This document shows, piece by piece, positions 33,890 to 42,134 of a stretch of 64,000 nucleotides of DNA; the stretch's first letter is position 1; the number at the start of each line of letters is the position of its first letter. The notes beneath the pieces are model-generated. The model searched no databases and was not told where the DNA came from. It saw nothing but the letters and a program-made list of their open reading frames with translations. The stretch spans positions 33,660 to 97,659 of the forward strand of contig CAMCGZ010000009.1 in NCBI GenBank assembly GCA_945874535.1. The letters are read 5' to 3'. This stretch comes from Bdellovibrio sp. ZAP7. Lineage in GTDB: Bacteria; Bdellovibrionota; UBA1018; CAIMNF01. Both the position numbers and the translations under genes were made by a program.

Positions 33890-35440
33890 TCAGACTTTCG
33901 GTTCGTAATCGTCTTGGTCGTCTCCGACCGTTTCACCCGCTGCTGCGGAACCGCCCGCACCCGGAGCCTTCCGCGTGAGCGGAAACAGTACGCAGTCTTT
34001 GATATTGTCCGAGTTCGTGACGAACTGGACCAGGCGATCGATTCCGATTCCCCAACCCGAAATGGGAGGCATGCCGTACTCCATGGACAGAACGTAATCC
34101 TCGTCCTTGACCATGGCGTCCGCATCCCCTTCTGCATTCAGTTGGGCCTGTTCCTCGAGACGCTTCATCTGCTCGATCGGATCCACGAGCTCGGAGTAGG
34201 CGTTCACAATCTCGACACCGTTCACCACCAACTGGAAGCGATCTGTGAGATCGGGACGGTCGTCGTTCGCTCGAGCCAGCGGTGAAAGATCGATGGGGTG
34301 TTCGGTCAGGAATGTCGGCCCCACCATCTTCGGACGGCTCACCTTTTTGTACAAAGTGTCGATCAGATTGCCACGTCCCAGCTTCTCGGGGTGATCCTCT
34401 TCGAGGTCGATGCGCTGGTCTTTGATGGCGGCCAGGAGTTCAGGTGCGGTTTTGAATTTTTCGATATCGATTCCGCAGTCCTTCAGGATCAAATCCCTGA
34501 AGGTCACTGTGCCCCACTCCCCGCCGAAATCGACCTCGGTTTCACCGAGCTTGATTTTGGTGGTCCCGAGAGTCTTTTGGAACACCGTTTGAAAAAGTCG
34601 CTTCATCAGATCCATGTTGTCGCGGTAATTCCAGTAAGCCGAGTACCCCTCGACCATGGTGAACTCCTGAAGGTGGTTCGGGCTGATCCCCTCGTTGCGG
34701 TAACACCTTGCGAACTCAAACACGTGCTGGAATCCGCCCACCACCAGACGCTTCAAATAAGTCTCGGGTGCGATGCGAAGGTACAGATCGATGTCGAGGG
34801 AGTTGTGATGGGTCATGAATGGCCGAGCCAACGCTCCCGAAGGATTCGGCTGAAGACTGGCCGTTTCGACTTCAATGAAGGACTCGCCTTCGAGAAAATT
34901 TCTCATTTCGCGGATGATCGAAGACCGGAGCAAAAAGCGTTTCCGGGCCTCTTCACTCGTGATCAAATCGAGGTAGCGCTGACGGTACTTGATTTCCACG
35001 TCCTGGAGTCCGTGGAATTTTTCCGGCAAAGGGCGAAGGCACTTGCCCAGAAAAGTGTAATCCTTCACCTGAAGGGTCTTTTCTCCCACCCGGGTGGTGA
35101 ACATCTCGCCAGTGGCGCCGAAAAAATCACCGATGTCCACAAAGTCGACGTAATGCTGATACCGTTCTTCACCCACATCATCGATCTTCATGCAGAGTTG
35201 CAGTTTGCCACGCAAGTCCTGAACGGTGATGAAGCTGAGCTTCCCCATCCGCCGGATCGCAGTGATCCTACCGGCAACGCGGACTCCGACAGTTCCATCG
35301 GCAAGCTCCCGCGCCTCAGCAAGACCGTGGGTGGTCTCATAACGTTCCGGGTAGGGATGGATCCCCGAAGTCTTCAGTTTCTCGAGCTTTTCTCGACGGA
35401 CTAACTCTTGTTCGGACAGGTTCTGATGATCAGATTGCAT
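33890..35440 (-). CDS. lysS: Lysine--tRNA ligase (class II)
   Basis: A 516-residue class II lysyl-tRNA synthetase. The N-terminal OB domain binds the anticodon (VRVAGRITAIRRMGKLSFITVQD). Motif 2 is ARCYRNEGIS within the segment VFEFARCYRNEGISPNHLQE, and motif 3 is GWGIGIDRLVQF near residue 470. IAPETYLKRLVVGG is family-typical. A short Gly/Ala tail (PGAGGSAAAGETVGDDQDD) follows motif 3 and is not part of the usual core. An extended -10 element lies 6 bases before the start. Confidence 0.96.
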   Translation of the reverse strand: MQSDHQNLSEQELVRREKLEKLKTSGIHPYPERYETTHGLAEARELADGTVGVRVAGRITAIRRMGKLSFITVQDLRGKLQLCMKIDDVGEERYQHYVDFVDIGDFFGATGEMFTTRVGEKTLQVKDYTFLGKCLRPLPEKFHGLQDVEIKYRQRYLDLITSEEARKRFLLRSSIIREMRNFLEGESFIEVETASLQPNPSGALARPFMTHHNSLDIDLYLRIAPETYLKRLVVGGFQHVFEFARCYRNEGISPNHLQEFTMVEGYSAYWNYRDNMDLMKRLFQTVFQKTLGTTKIKLGETEVDFGGEWGTVTFRDLILKDCGIDIEKFKTAPELLAAIKDQRIDLEEDHPEKLGRGNLIDTLYKKVSRPKMVGPTFLTEHPIDLSPLARANDDRPDLTDRFQLVVNGVEIVNAYSELVDPIEQMKRLEEQAQLNAEGDADAMVKDEDYVLSMEYGMPPISGWGIGIDRLVQFVTNSDNIKDCVLFPLTRKAPGAGGSAAAGETVGDDQDDYEPKV

Positions 35441-35446
35441 GGAGCG

Positions 35447-35455
35447 ACACTAACA
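35447..35455 (-). promoter_or_regulatory. Possible extended -10 of lysS
   Basis: Minus strand: TGT-TAGTGT with the hexamer at 35447-35452 and 6 bases to the ATG. The match to consensus is moderate and no -35 is clear. No Shine-Dalgarno precedes lysS. Confidence 0.3.
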
Positions 35456-35503
35456 TGGCACCCCCCGTTTTCCTAGCCGATCAGCCCCTTGCGCAACAAG
35501 TCA

Positions 35504-36223
35504 TCACCAGCTGAAGCCAGCGGCTTCCGAATCTTTCTTGAAGGTCTGGACGGTATCCAGACTGAGTTCTTCAAGCGTCTTGAACCCGGTGGATAATTTT
35601 CCGAGCACATCAAAGGGCACAGTGATGATGTCGATTCCACACTGCTCGGCTTGGAGGATATTGTAAACCTCGCGGGTCGAGGCCCAGAGACTCTCGATCC
35701 CCCCTCCGAAATCCTGACAAATCTGCGCCGCTGCCGTCAGGGTCGGCACCGGATCGTGCCCCAGATCGGCTGCACGACCCGCGAACACCGAAACGATCGA
35801 CGGTGCACCACCCTCAAGAGCCTGGCAGGTTTCGAGGGTCTGTTTCACCGTATAGATGGCGGTGACATTCAGCTTGATCCCCGAGCGGGTCAACTCACGA
35901 ACCAAAGGCAAGCAGGACTTCCCTTCACTGTTCTGGATAGGGACTTTCACGTAAACATTGGAACCCCAGGTGGAGATTTCCCGTGCCTGACGCTCCATGG
36001 AGGGGAAGTCGTCTGCGAACACTTCAAAGGAGATCGGCTTTTCGCGGATCGTAAGCAGGATGTCCTTGCAGAATGCCCGGTAATCCTGAACTCCCGCCTT
36101 TTTCATGAGGGACGGGTTGGTCGTCATCCCTCCCACTTGAGGGTTGGAGTTCATCTTCAGGAGCTGGTCTTTTTCTGCGCCATCCGAGAAAATCTTGATC
36201 CGGTAATTTCTTTTCGTCTTCAT
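35504..36223 (-). CDS. Transaldolase / fructose-6-phosphate aldolase family
   Basis: A 239-residue TIM-barrel aldolase of the short (TalC/MipB-like) transaldolase group. MTTNPSLMKKAG near residue 35 and NVYVKVPIQNSEG near residue 98, with the Schiff-base Lys in VKVP, are the signature, followed by LNVTAIYT and VSVFAGRAADLGHDP. Long transaldolases exceed 310 residues, so the function may be either pentose-phosphate transaldolase or a related aldolase. The ATG at 36223 overlaps the upstream gene stop (ATGA); longer starts would add unrelated residues. Confidence 0.88.
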   Translation of the reverse strand: MKTKRNYRIKIFSDGAEKDQLLKMNSNPQVGGMTTNPSLMKKAGVQDYRAFCKDILLTIREKPISFEVFADDFPSMERQAREISTWGSNVYVKVPIQNSEGKSCLPLVRELTRSGIKLNVTAIYTVKQTLETCQALEGGAPSIVSVFAGRAADLGHDPVPTLTAAAQICQDFGGGIESLWASTREVYNILQAEQCGIDIITVPFDVLGKLSTGFKTLEELSLDTVQTFKKDSEAAGFSW

Positions 36224-37134
36224 TGTGCTTTGACCTCGCATTTGGGAGCGCCCTTCAAGGACCACTCCGGTTCAGAACAATCCTTTTTCACCGCTACGGT
36301 CTTGCGGTAGCTATTCACTTTGTAATCATAGACTGTTTGGACCTTCAGATCCTCGTAGCTTTCGCCTTTTTTCCTTTTGAGCGCGGATTTCCCCTCAAAA
36401 GCGAACAGTTCTCCGGTCGCGGGTTTCAGGTAAAACTGCATCGGATCCACCACGGCCTTCACGATGAGACTGACGGGAGCCATTTCGAGAACCACGAAGT
36501 CTTCTCCCGCCACCGTCTTTCCGGACTTCACTCTTCTCATGACAAAACTGAACGAATCCCGTCTGTCGAGAACCGCCACCTTCAAAGGAAACTCTTTCCC
36601 TCTTTCGAGCTCGGCGAAATGAGGCCGGATGTAAGACATGACAGTGGAAGGAACCACCAGGTTTTCTTCAGCATCATCGACCGAAGTCTTGACCGAGTGA
36701 TCCCGGAGATCCGTCACCTTGTAGTGGACTTTTCCATCTCTGATCTCGAGCTCGGACTTTTTCTGGAGTACACGGTTTTCGATCACAGCCCGCTGGACTC
36801 GTCCGTCTTTCTCCCAGGACTCCTCGATCACCTGATCACCTTCCGGGGCCGTGAAGACGTTCGTGGCATGCACGAGGCCATCCGGACGGAGCTGGCTCAC
36901 CATGCGGACCTTCCCGAAAGCCTGGGCTGCACAGGGCCCCCCAGACAACAAATCTTTACATTCCGCGGGGAATGTATCCTTGGGATAAATCCGCCCGTGA
37001 ATTTCCATCAGTAATTTCGGCTCTGGCGCGGACCGCAGCGTCGCACCGCGACTGCCCGACTCCGCCAGGGCGGATTCACTGCCCAGGAGGGCGACAAAGA
37101 GGCTGGCCAAAAGGATGTTCAACACGTTCTTCAT
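36220..37134 (-). CDS. Secreted protein of unknown function
   Basis: A 304-residue protein with a signal peptide (MKNVLNILLASLFVALLGSESALA, cleavage near 24). Two mature Cys pairs are visible (AECKDLLSGGPCA; KKDCSEPEW and APKCEV). The body is predicted beta-rich and ends in repeated strands (LKVQTVYDYKVNSYRKTVAVKK); it vaguely resembles DUF3108-type periplasmic proteins. I prefer the ATG at 37134 over the GTG at 37140 because the -10 element lies 8 bases before the ATG. It overlaps the transaldolase gene by 4 bases. Confidence 0.65.
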   Translation of the reverse strand: MKNVLNILLASLFVALLGSESALAESGSRGATLRSAPEPKLLMEIHGRIYPKDTFPAECKDLLSGGPCAAQAFGKVRMVSQLRPDGLVHATNVFTAPEGDQVIEESWEKDGRVQRAVIENRVLQKKSELEIRDGKVHYKVTDLRDHSVKTSVDDAEENLVVPSTVMSYIRPHFAELERGKEFPLKVAVLDRRDSFSFVMRRVKSGKTVAGEDFVVLEMAPVSLIVKAVVDPMQFYLKPATGELFAFEGKSALKRKKGESYEDLKVQTVYDYKVNSYRKTVAVKKDCSEPEWSLKGAPKCEVKAQ

Positions 37135-37142
37135 GATCACCG

Positions 37143-37171
37143 AGTCTAGAATGGGAGCTTTTTTTCGTCCA
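37143..37171 (-). promoter_or_regulatory. Candidate promoter of the 37134 gene
   Basis: Minus strand: TGGACG (37166-37171), 17 bases, TAGACT (37143-37148), 8 bases to the ATG. It lies in the last codons of the solute-binding-protein gene. Confidence 0.5.
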
Positions 37172-38453
37172 GATCGGCCTCAATGAAAACCTTAGGGAAG
37201 ATGCCTCCCCGCTGATGTTTCATCAACACCTGGAGGGAGTAGGTCCCCCAAAGGCCCATCAGATTCTTCTCCCGGCTGGCGCCCTCAGCCAATCTGGAAG
37301 AGAGTGAGGCCAGTCCTGCCGCAAAGCGTTCCGAGGTTTGGCTCACCGGGGTCACAACAAACTGAAGCTCGAGGTCGGTTTGATCCGAATTATTGAAGAA
37401 AAACGAGGTCTCCTCGACTTTGGCACCCGCTCCTGCCAGAACCGAGGTGATTCGATTCCGGATCTGGGTCCTGAATTCGTCCGAACCCAATGGAATCCGG
37501 TAACGAATCCGTTTCCCGGCCAATTGTTCCGGGCTTGGCGCGACACGTCCTGATAACAGGTCTGCGAGCTTTGCGCGCTCTGCAGCATCTTTGCAGAAAG
37601 CGTCTTCACGGAAAGACCTGCAAACCCAGAATACCGAAAGACGCATCTCTGTGTCCTGAACCCGGTGTTCATTCAAAGATTCGGACTCACCGGGCCTGGC
37701 GAGGATGAAGTCGCAAGAAGGATTTTTGATCGGAGCGCTCTGGAACTTGAGCGTCCGGAAGAAGGGTTTCGGGAGCATCACCGGAAAGTCATCCCGGCTC
37801 ACCAGAATCACCTCTTTCGGGAGCCATTTTCTCACTTTGTATGGCCCCGATGAGATCCATTCCTTGGTCGGTTTTTCTCCACGCTTCAATGCCTCGAGAT
37901 TGGAAGGGTGAATGACCCCGCTCAATGGGTGGGTCAATACCTCGGTCATGAACTCCTCAAGGTCGAAGTCGGCCGAACCGGCCGGAATCCGGATGCGGAG
38001 TCCCTGGTCGATCGCCTCGTATCGAGTTCCCAGAAATGCGCTCCAGACCGCCACAGAAGAAAGATCCGGCGATCGCGATTTGATGAAATCTTGTGCTGCC
38101 GCGAAATGAGCGGGCAAAATCGGATCCCCGTTCGAATACCGCAGACCGGGCTTCAACTTCACGTCGAGCACATTCTCTTTCGCATTCCAGGACCAACTCT
38201 CGGCAAGCAAGGGGGTCAAAGGTCGCTCGCCGCTCAGATGATCCGGCTGAAAGAGTGTTCCGATCACACCCTGTTGCGGGGAAAGGTCCAAAGCAACATA
38301 AGCATCGAGCGGAGACGCGCTGAGAGGCAGTTCGTAAATCCAGACACTTTTGGCTTCCTCGACCACCAACGCCTTCTTCGAGAGGAAAAAGGCGAGGAAA
38401 TTCACCCCGAAGGCCACCGCAAACACGAGCACCGCCAGCTTTGTCTTTGACAT
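37146..38453 (-). CDS. Membrane-anchored family 5 solute-binding-like protein
   Basis: A 435-residue protein. An N-terminal hydrophobic segment (residues 5-24) is followed by a region like the start of DppA/OppA proteins: VIGTLFQPDHL, LTPLLAESWSWNAKENVLDVKLKPGL and YSNGDPILPAHFAAA, typical of SBP_bac_5. The C-terminal half is divergent and about 80 residues shorter than in peptide-binding proteins. No ABC permease or ATPase genes are adjacent, so it may be an orphan receptor or have another job. Cleavage of the N-terminal segment is uncertain, as no clear Ala-x-Ala is seen. Confidence 0.75.
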   Translation of the reverse strand: MSKTKLAVLVFAVAFGVNFLAFFLSKKALVVEEAKSVWIYELPLSASPLDAYVALDLSPQQGVIGTLFQPDHLSGERPLTPLLAESWSWNAKENVLDVKLKPGLRYSNGDPILPAHFAAAQDFIKSRSPDLSSVAVWSAFLGTRYEAIDQGLRIRIPAGSADFDLEEFMTEVLTHPLSGVIHPSNLEALKRGEKPTKEWISSGPYKVRKWLPKEVILVSRDDFPVMLPKPFFRTLKFQSAPIKNPSCDFILARPGESESLNEHRVQDTEMRLSVFWVCRSFREDAFCKDAAERAKLADLLSGRVAPSPEQLAGKRIRYRIPLGSDEFRTQIRNRITSVLAGAGAKVEETSFFFNNSDQTDLELQFVVTPVSQTSERFAAGLASLSSRLAEGASREKNLMGLWGTYSLQVLMKHQRGGIFPKVFIEADLDEKKLPF

Positions 38454-38470
38454 GCCACTTGTGTTACACT
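38441..38470 (+). promoter_or_regulatory. Candidate promoter of the SIS-domain gene
   Basis: TTGTCT (38441-38446), 18 bases, TACACT (38465-38470), then 13 bases to the ATG at 38484. It overlaps the divergent promoter for the solute-binding-protein gene. Confidence 0.4.
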
Positions 38471-38489
38471 GCCGGGGTCCCCCATGCAA
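38461..38489 (-). promoter_or_regulatory. Candidate promoter of the solute-binding-protein gene
   Basis: Minus strand: TTGCAT (38484-38489), 17 bases, TAACAC (38461-38466), 7 bases to the ATG at 38453. The last base of the -10 is not T, so it is a moderate match. The -35 includes the start codon of the opposite gene. Confidence 0.35.
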
Positions 38490-40016
38490 CTCGAAGACTT
38501 CATTCAAAAATCGTCTTATTTCTCTCTCGGGCATTTGCCCACCGAGGGCTTTCACCCCGCCACTTCGAACTTGTCGGCCCTGACCGTTTCGAATCCGGAT
38601 GAGGCCATCCGGCTGATCGGACGGGTCGATGCTGAAGCCATCCAGACCCTGCGGGATTCTTTGGAATCGATTCAAAACCTTTCTGCAGAGATCCAGGTGA
38701 CCCTGGAGCACGGAAACCGGGTCTTCATCTCGGGATGCGGAGCGACCGGAAGGTTGGCTCTGGCGCTCGAATCCACTTTCCGTTCGATCCACCGGGGGAA
38801 GCCTTGGGAAAACCGGGTCCAAGGACTGATGGCCGGAGGTGATTTCGCACTGGTGAAGTCCGTCGAGAATTTCGAGGACTTCCCTTCGTATGGCGAGCGC
38901 CATCTGTCGGATCTGGGTTTCACCGAAGGGGATCTCCTCGTCGCCGTGACTGAAGGTGGCGAAACCCCCTACGTGATCGGAACCGTGCACGGGGCCCTCG
39001 CCCGTTCGAGCCGGAAGCCCTGGTTCGTGTTCTGCAACCCGTCCGACCTGCTCGCCGCAACGGTGGAGCGGAGCCGGGAGGTGCTCGAGCACCCCGGAGT
39101 GAACTCACTGTGCCTTTCGGTCGGACCGATGGCGCTTTCGGGAAGCACGCGTTTGCAAGCTGCGACGGTTCAAATGCTCGCAGTTGGAATAGCCCTCACC
39201 CGGAATTTCGCCTTGCTCGATCACCTCCTCGTGGAGATGTCGCGTCTCGATCTCGCCTCTTTCCTCACTCCTTTTGTGGAGTGGGAGTCGGGGGTGTACC
39301 GGTCCGGAGGAAGTGTTTTGTACCGGACCTCAACCTACCCGATCGCGGTCCTCACCGACACCACCGAGCGATCACCGACCTTCAGCCTGGCCCCATTCGA
39401 GAAATCCACCTGGTCGGGTGAGGCCTGCTCCTGGTGTTACCTGAGCATACCGGATGCCCGATCTCCGCTCGAATCCTGGGAACGCATCCTGAACCGGAAA
39501 CCGATCGGCCTCGAGTGGGAGGAGTTCAGTGGAAAACTCGGACTCCAATCGATTCTGGAATTCGATTTCGGACGGGATGCGGCAGAAGCCCGATCGCAGC
39601 GGATCCGACCTAAAAAACAGGAAAGCATCCGGATTGAAAAACAAGCGGGCACCTCGCGCCTGGAACTGAATACCGGAACGCTGGAGTCCGCACTCGAGAG
39701 CCCGCTTCTCATGGATCCGCTCGGCAGTCAGATTCTGGTCAAGATCATCCTGAATACACTCTCACTGGTCGTCATGGGGCGCATGGGGCGGTATGAGGGG
39801 AATGTGATGACCTGGGTCCGCTCAAGCAATGGAAAGCTGATCGACCGGACCCTCCGTTACCTCGATCGCTTGATCACACAAAGAGGACTTCCCCACCCCG
39901 GTCGTGAGGCTCTGATCGTCATGGTCTTCGAGACTCAGGCTGCAATCGGCTCCGACGAAGCGGTGATCTTACGTGTTTTGGAGCGGATCAGAAGCGAAGC
40001 TCAATCCCGCCCTTGA
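38484..40016 (+). CDS. Double-SIS protein, MurQ / glucokinase-regulator-like
   Basis: A 510-residue protein with sugar-phosphate isomerase (SIS) folds. VFISGCGATGRLALALE near residue 77 is like the GxGTSGR phosphate loop of MurQ and the glucokinase regulatory protein (GKRP), and DPLGSQILVKIILNTLSLVV...MGRYEGN near residue 415-440 resembles the C-terminal MurQ motif. AVTEGGETPYVIG and FVFCNPSD match the second loop. It is longer than MurQ (about 300) and closer to GKRP-like two-SIS proteins. It may cleave MurNAc-6-phosphate or merely sense a sugar phosphate. Its 3' end overlaps the convergent SH3-barrel gene by 29 bases. Confidence 0.8.
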   Translation: MQLEDFIQKSSYFSLGHLPTEGFHPATSNLSALTVSNPDEAIRLIGRVDAEAIQTLRDSLESIQNLSAEIQVTLEHGNRVFISGCGATGRLALALESTFRSIHRGKPWENRVQGLMAGGDFALVKSVENFEDFPSYGERHLSDLGFTEGDLLVAVTEGGETPYVIGTVHGALARSSRKPWFVFCNPSDLLAATVERSREVLEHPGVNSLCLSVGPMALSGSTRLQAATVQMLAVGIALTRNFALLDHLLVEMSRLDLASFLTPFVEWESGVYRSGGSVLYRTSTYPIAVLTDTTERSPTFSLAPFEKSTWSGEACSWCYLSIPDARSPLESWERILNRKPIGLEWEEFSGKLGLQSILEFDFGRDAAEARSQRIRPKKQESIRIEKQAGTSRLELNTGTLESALESPLLMDPLGSQILVKIILNTLSLVVMGRMGRYEGNVMTWVRSSNGKLIDRTLRYLDRLITQRGLPHPGREALIVMVFETQAAIGSDEAVILRVLERIRSEAQSRP

Positions 40017-40917
40017 AGATGAATCCAGAATAGTCGATCTTGAAGGCCGGAATGGTTCCAAGAGCGGTCGTAGCAGGCAAGTCTCCTGTCACCTGATACT
40101 GGTAACCGAACTCTCCGAAAACACCGAATGCTTTTCCGAGACCGTAAGCAACCTGGACTACCCCGGTTCCGAGAACATCCATTGAACTGAACTTCACCGA
40201 GCTGCTCTGGGAGGTGGTGGTCTGGACCACCTCTGTGTAAGAAACAGCAGTGATCCCCCCGTATCCCCCGACGCCGATGCGCCATCTTTGGGTATGGATC
40301 GGAAAATAAATGAGACCAACTTGAAGCGGAATGGCCGAGTGCTCGTAAGTCTGAGTGGTTCCGCCACCGAGATCGAGTTCCCCCGTCTTCGATCCGCGGA
40401 GTTCGGCGCGGAAGGCGAGACTCAAAGGAAAACTCAACCTCCTCTGGACCTCGAAAGAATAGACTTTCCCGAAATTGAGTGAACTCGTTCCGGAAAAGTT
40501 GTCGGAAAGACCGCCATAGGCGAGATTCGACAGGCCGAACCCCAGCTGAACTCGGTAAGTGGCTCCGAGAAATCGCTCACCGTCGATCATGGCGTCGGAC
40601 AAGGGACGTTTCCCGTTCACCCTCGCTTCGGGACCGGGCCCGGTGTCAGAAGGCAATGCGCCTCCGCCCGCCAACAAATCATTTCCGGAAATCCATCCGG
40701 TCTCGCCCCCCTGCAGACGGATTTTGTAATAGCCCTCGGTCTTCAGATTGCTGACTGCATGGACCGAGTCCTTCTTGAGCCTCAAGATCACTTTCGAACT
40801 CTTCTGTGGAAACTCGTAAACAGGCGCATCCTCGACGACCACCCTGCCGTTCTGGGCTGCCCATGCGACCCCTGCCTGGATAAAAAGAGTCACGACTAAA
40901 AGAAATGTTCTCAACAC
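39988..40917 (-). CDS. SH3-domain plus outer-membrane barrel-like protein
   Basis: A 309-residue exported protein. A signal peptide (to about residue 20, ending GVAWA) precedes a bacterial SH3-like domain (residues 22-82: VVVEDAPVYEFPQKSSKVI, YYKIRLQGGETGWISG). After a linker, the second half alternates strands with many Gly/Tyr (VQLGFGLSNLAYGG, GVGGYGGITAVSYT, VFGEFGYQYQ) and ends GIELRF, a barrel-type C-terminal Phe. It could tether the outer membrane to peptidoglycan. It overlaps xseA by 7 bases and is the last gene of the FtsEX-EnvC-CtpA-XseA run. Confidence 0.7.
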   Translation of the reverse strand: MLRTFLLVVTLFIQAGVAWAAQNGRVVVEDAPVYEFPQKSSKVILRLKKDSVHAVSNLKTEGYYKIRLQGGETGWISGNDLLAGGGALPSDTGPGPEARVNGKRPLSDAMIDGERFLGATYRVQLGFGLSNLAYGGLSDNFSGTSSLNFGKVYSFEVQRRLSFPLSLAFRAELRGSKTGELDLGGGTTQTYEHSAIPLQVGLIYFPIHTQRWRIGVGGYGGITAVSYTEVVQTTTSQSSSVKFSSMDVLGTGVVQVAYGLGKAFGVFGEFGYQYQVTGDLPATTALGTIPAFKIDYSGFIFKGGIELRF

Positions 40918-42134
40918 GGTCTGACCTCCACCTCTCCGTCACTGAATCTCAATGCCAACCTGTCACGCCCTGCGACCTCTGCCGCACTCCGGATGATCTT
41001 TTGCCCGCCTTCCGCACTAACCAGTGCGTACCCCCGCGAGAGCACCTGCAAAGGCGAAAGCGCATGCAGTTTGGCGGCGGCCCGCTCGAGCGATCCGCGC
41101 CTCCGTTCGAGCATGATTCGCATCCCACGCTCAAGACCCAGAGAAAGTTCATCGAGGCGCTGGGCTTTTTCACGGAGTTTGTCCTGAGGACTTTTCAACT
41201 TTCCTGCGAGGATCTGGAGAGCTTGCCTCCGGAAGGCCAAATCCCGGGTCTGGGCTCGCACCAAGCGCTCCTTCAGCTGGCCGGATCGGTCTTTGAGTGT
41301 CACCCAGTGTTGCGTGAGGATCTCGGCTCCAGCAGAGGGAGTCGGAGCCCGAAGATCGGCCACAAAGTCCGAGATGGTGAAATCCACCTCATGCCCGACA
41401 GCCGAAACCACGGGAATCGAAAGGGAAGCGATTGTCCGGGCCAGTTCCTCGTTGTTGAAGGCCCAAAGATCCTCGAGACTTCCGCCTCCGCGGGTCAACA
41501 GAATGACCTGACCCAAACGATGGTGATCGGCAACCCGCAGTGCCTGGATGAGCTTTACCGGCGCATCCTCGCCTTGGACCAGTGCCGGAACCAGCAGCAC
41601 CTCTACAAACGGCGCGCGCCGTCTCAGTACGGTGCGGACATCGTGAAATGCCGCCGCCTGGGGGGAGGTGATCACAACGATCCGTGAAGGGTATTTGGGA
41701 AGCGCCTTTTTGCGCGAACTATCGAATAAGCCCTCTTGCTTCAGTTTTTCTTTCAGTTGCTCGAATGCGAGTTGAAGCGATCCGATCCCTCTGGGCTCGA
41801 TCGCCTCGACAATGAGCTGGTAGTTCCCGCGATTCGCATAAACAGAGATGGTCCCTTTGCACAGGATCTCCATCCCGTCCTTGAGTTCGAACCCTTGTTT
41901 CTTCCTGCCCCAATTGAAGGCAACGGCGGAGAGCATGGCGCCCTCGTCCTTGAGTGAGAAGTAAACATGCCCGCTCGAAGCCGCCTTCAGATTGCTCACC
42001 TCGCCCTGGATCCAGACATCACGGAAGGTTCCCTCCAACTGCGCCTTGATACGCGTGGTGACCTGACTGACCGTCAAGGCAGGAGGTGGAGTTCGTGACC
42101 CGGCATTCTGAAAGAGAGGTAGGTCTTCAGTCAT
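40911..42134 (-). CDS. xseA: Exodeoxyribonuclease VII large subunit
   Basis: A 407-residue protein with N-terminal OB fold (VWIQGEVSNLKAASSGHVYF, SLKDEGAMLSAV), the catalytic domain (VVITSPQAAAFHDV, LTRGGGSLEDLWAFNNEELA, VSAVGHEVDFTISDFVADLRAPTPSA) and a C-terminal coiled coil. Exo VII degrades single-stranded DNA in both directions. The small subunit gene xseB is not next to it and I see no candidate in the window. It starts in the ctpA stop codon (ATGA). Confidence 0.95.
   Translation of the reverse strand: MTEDLPLFQNAGSRTPPPALTVSQVTTRIKAQLEGTFRDVWIQGEVSNLKAASSGHVYFSLKDEGAMLSAVAFNWGRKKQGFELKDGMEILCKGTISVYANRGNYQLIVEAIEPRGIGSLQLAFEQLKEKLKQEGLFDSSRKKALPKYPSRIVVITSPQAAAFHDVRTVLRRRAPFVEVLLVPALVQGEDAPVKLIQALRVADHHRLGQVILLTRGGGSLEDLWAFNNEELARTIASLSIPVVSAVGHEVDFTISDFVADLRAPTPSAGAEILTQHWVTLKDRSGQLKERLVRAQTRDLAFRRQALQILAGKLKSPQDKLREKAQRLDELSLGLERGMRIMLERRRGSLERAAAKLHALSPLQVLSRGYALVSAEGGQKIIRSAAEVAGRDRLALRFSDGEVEVRPC

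Noticed and set aside
39988..40917. Exonuclease VII small subunit xseB following xseA
   Set aside because: The gene after xseA codes for an exported SH3/barrel protein four times larger than XseB.
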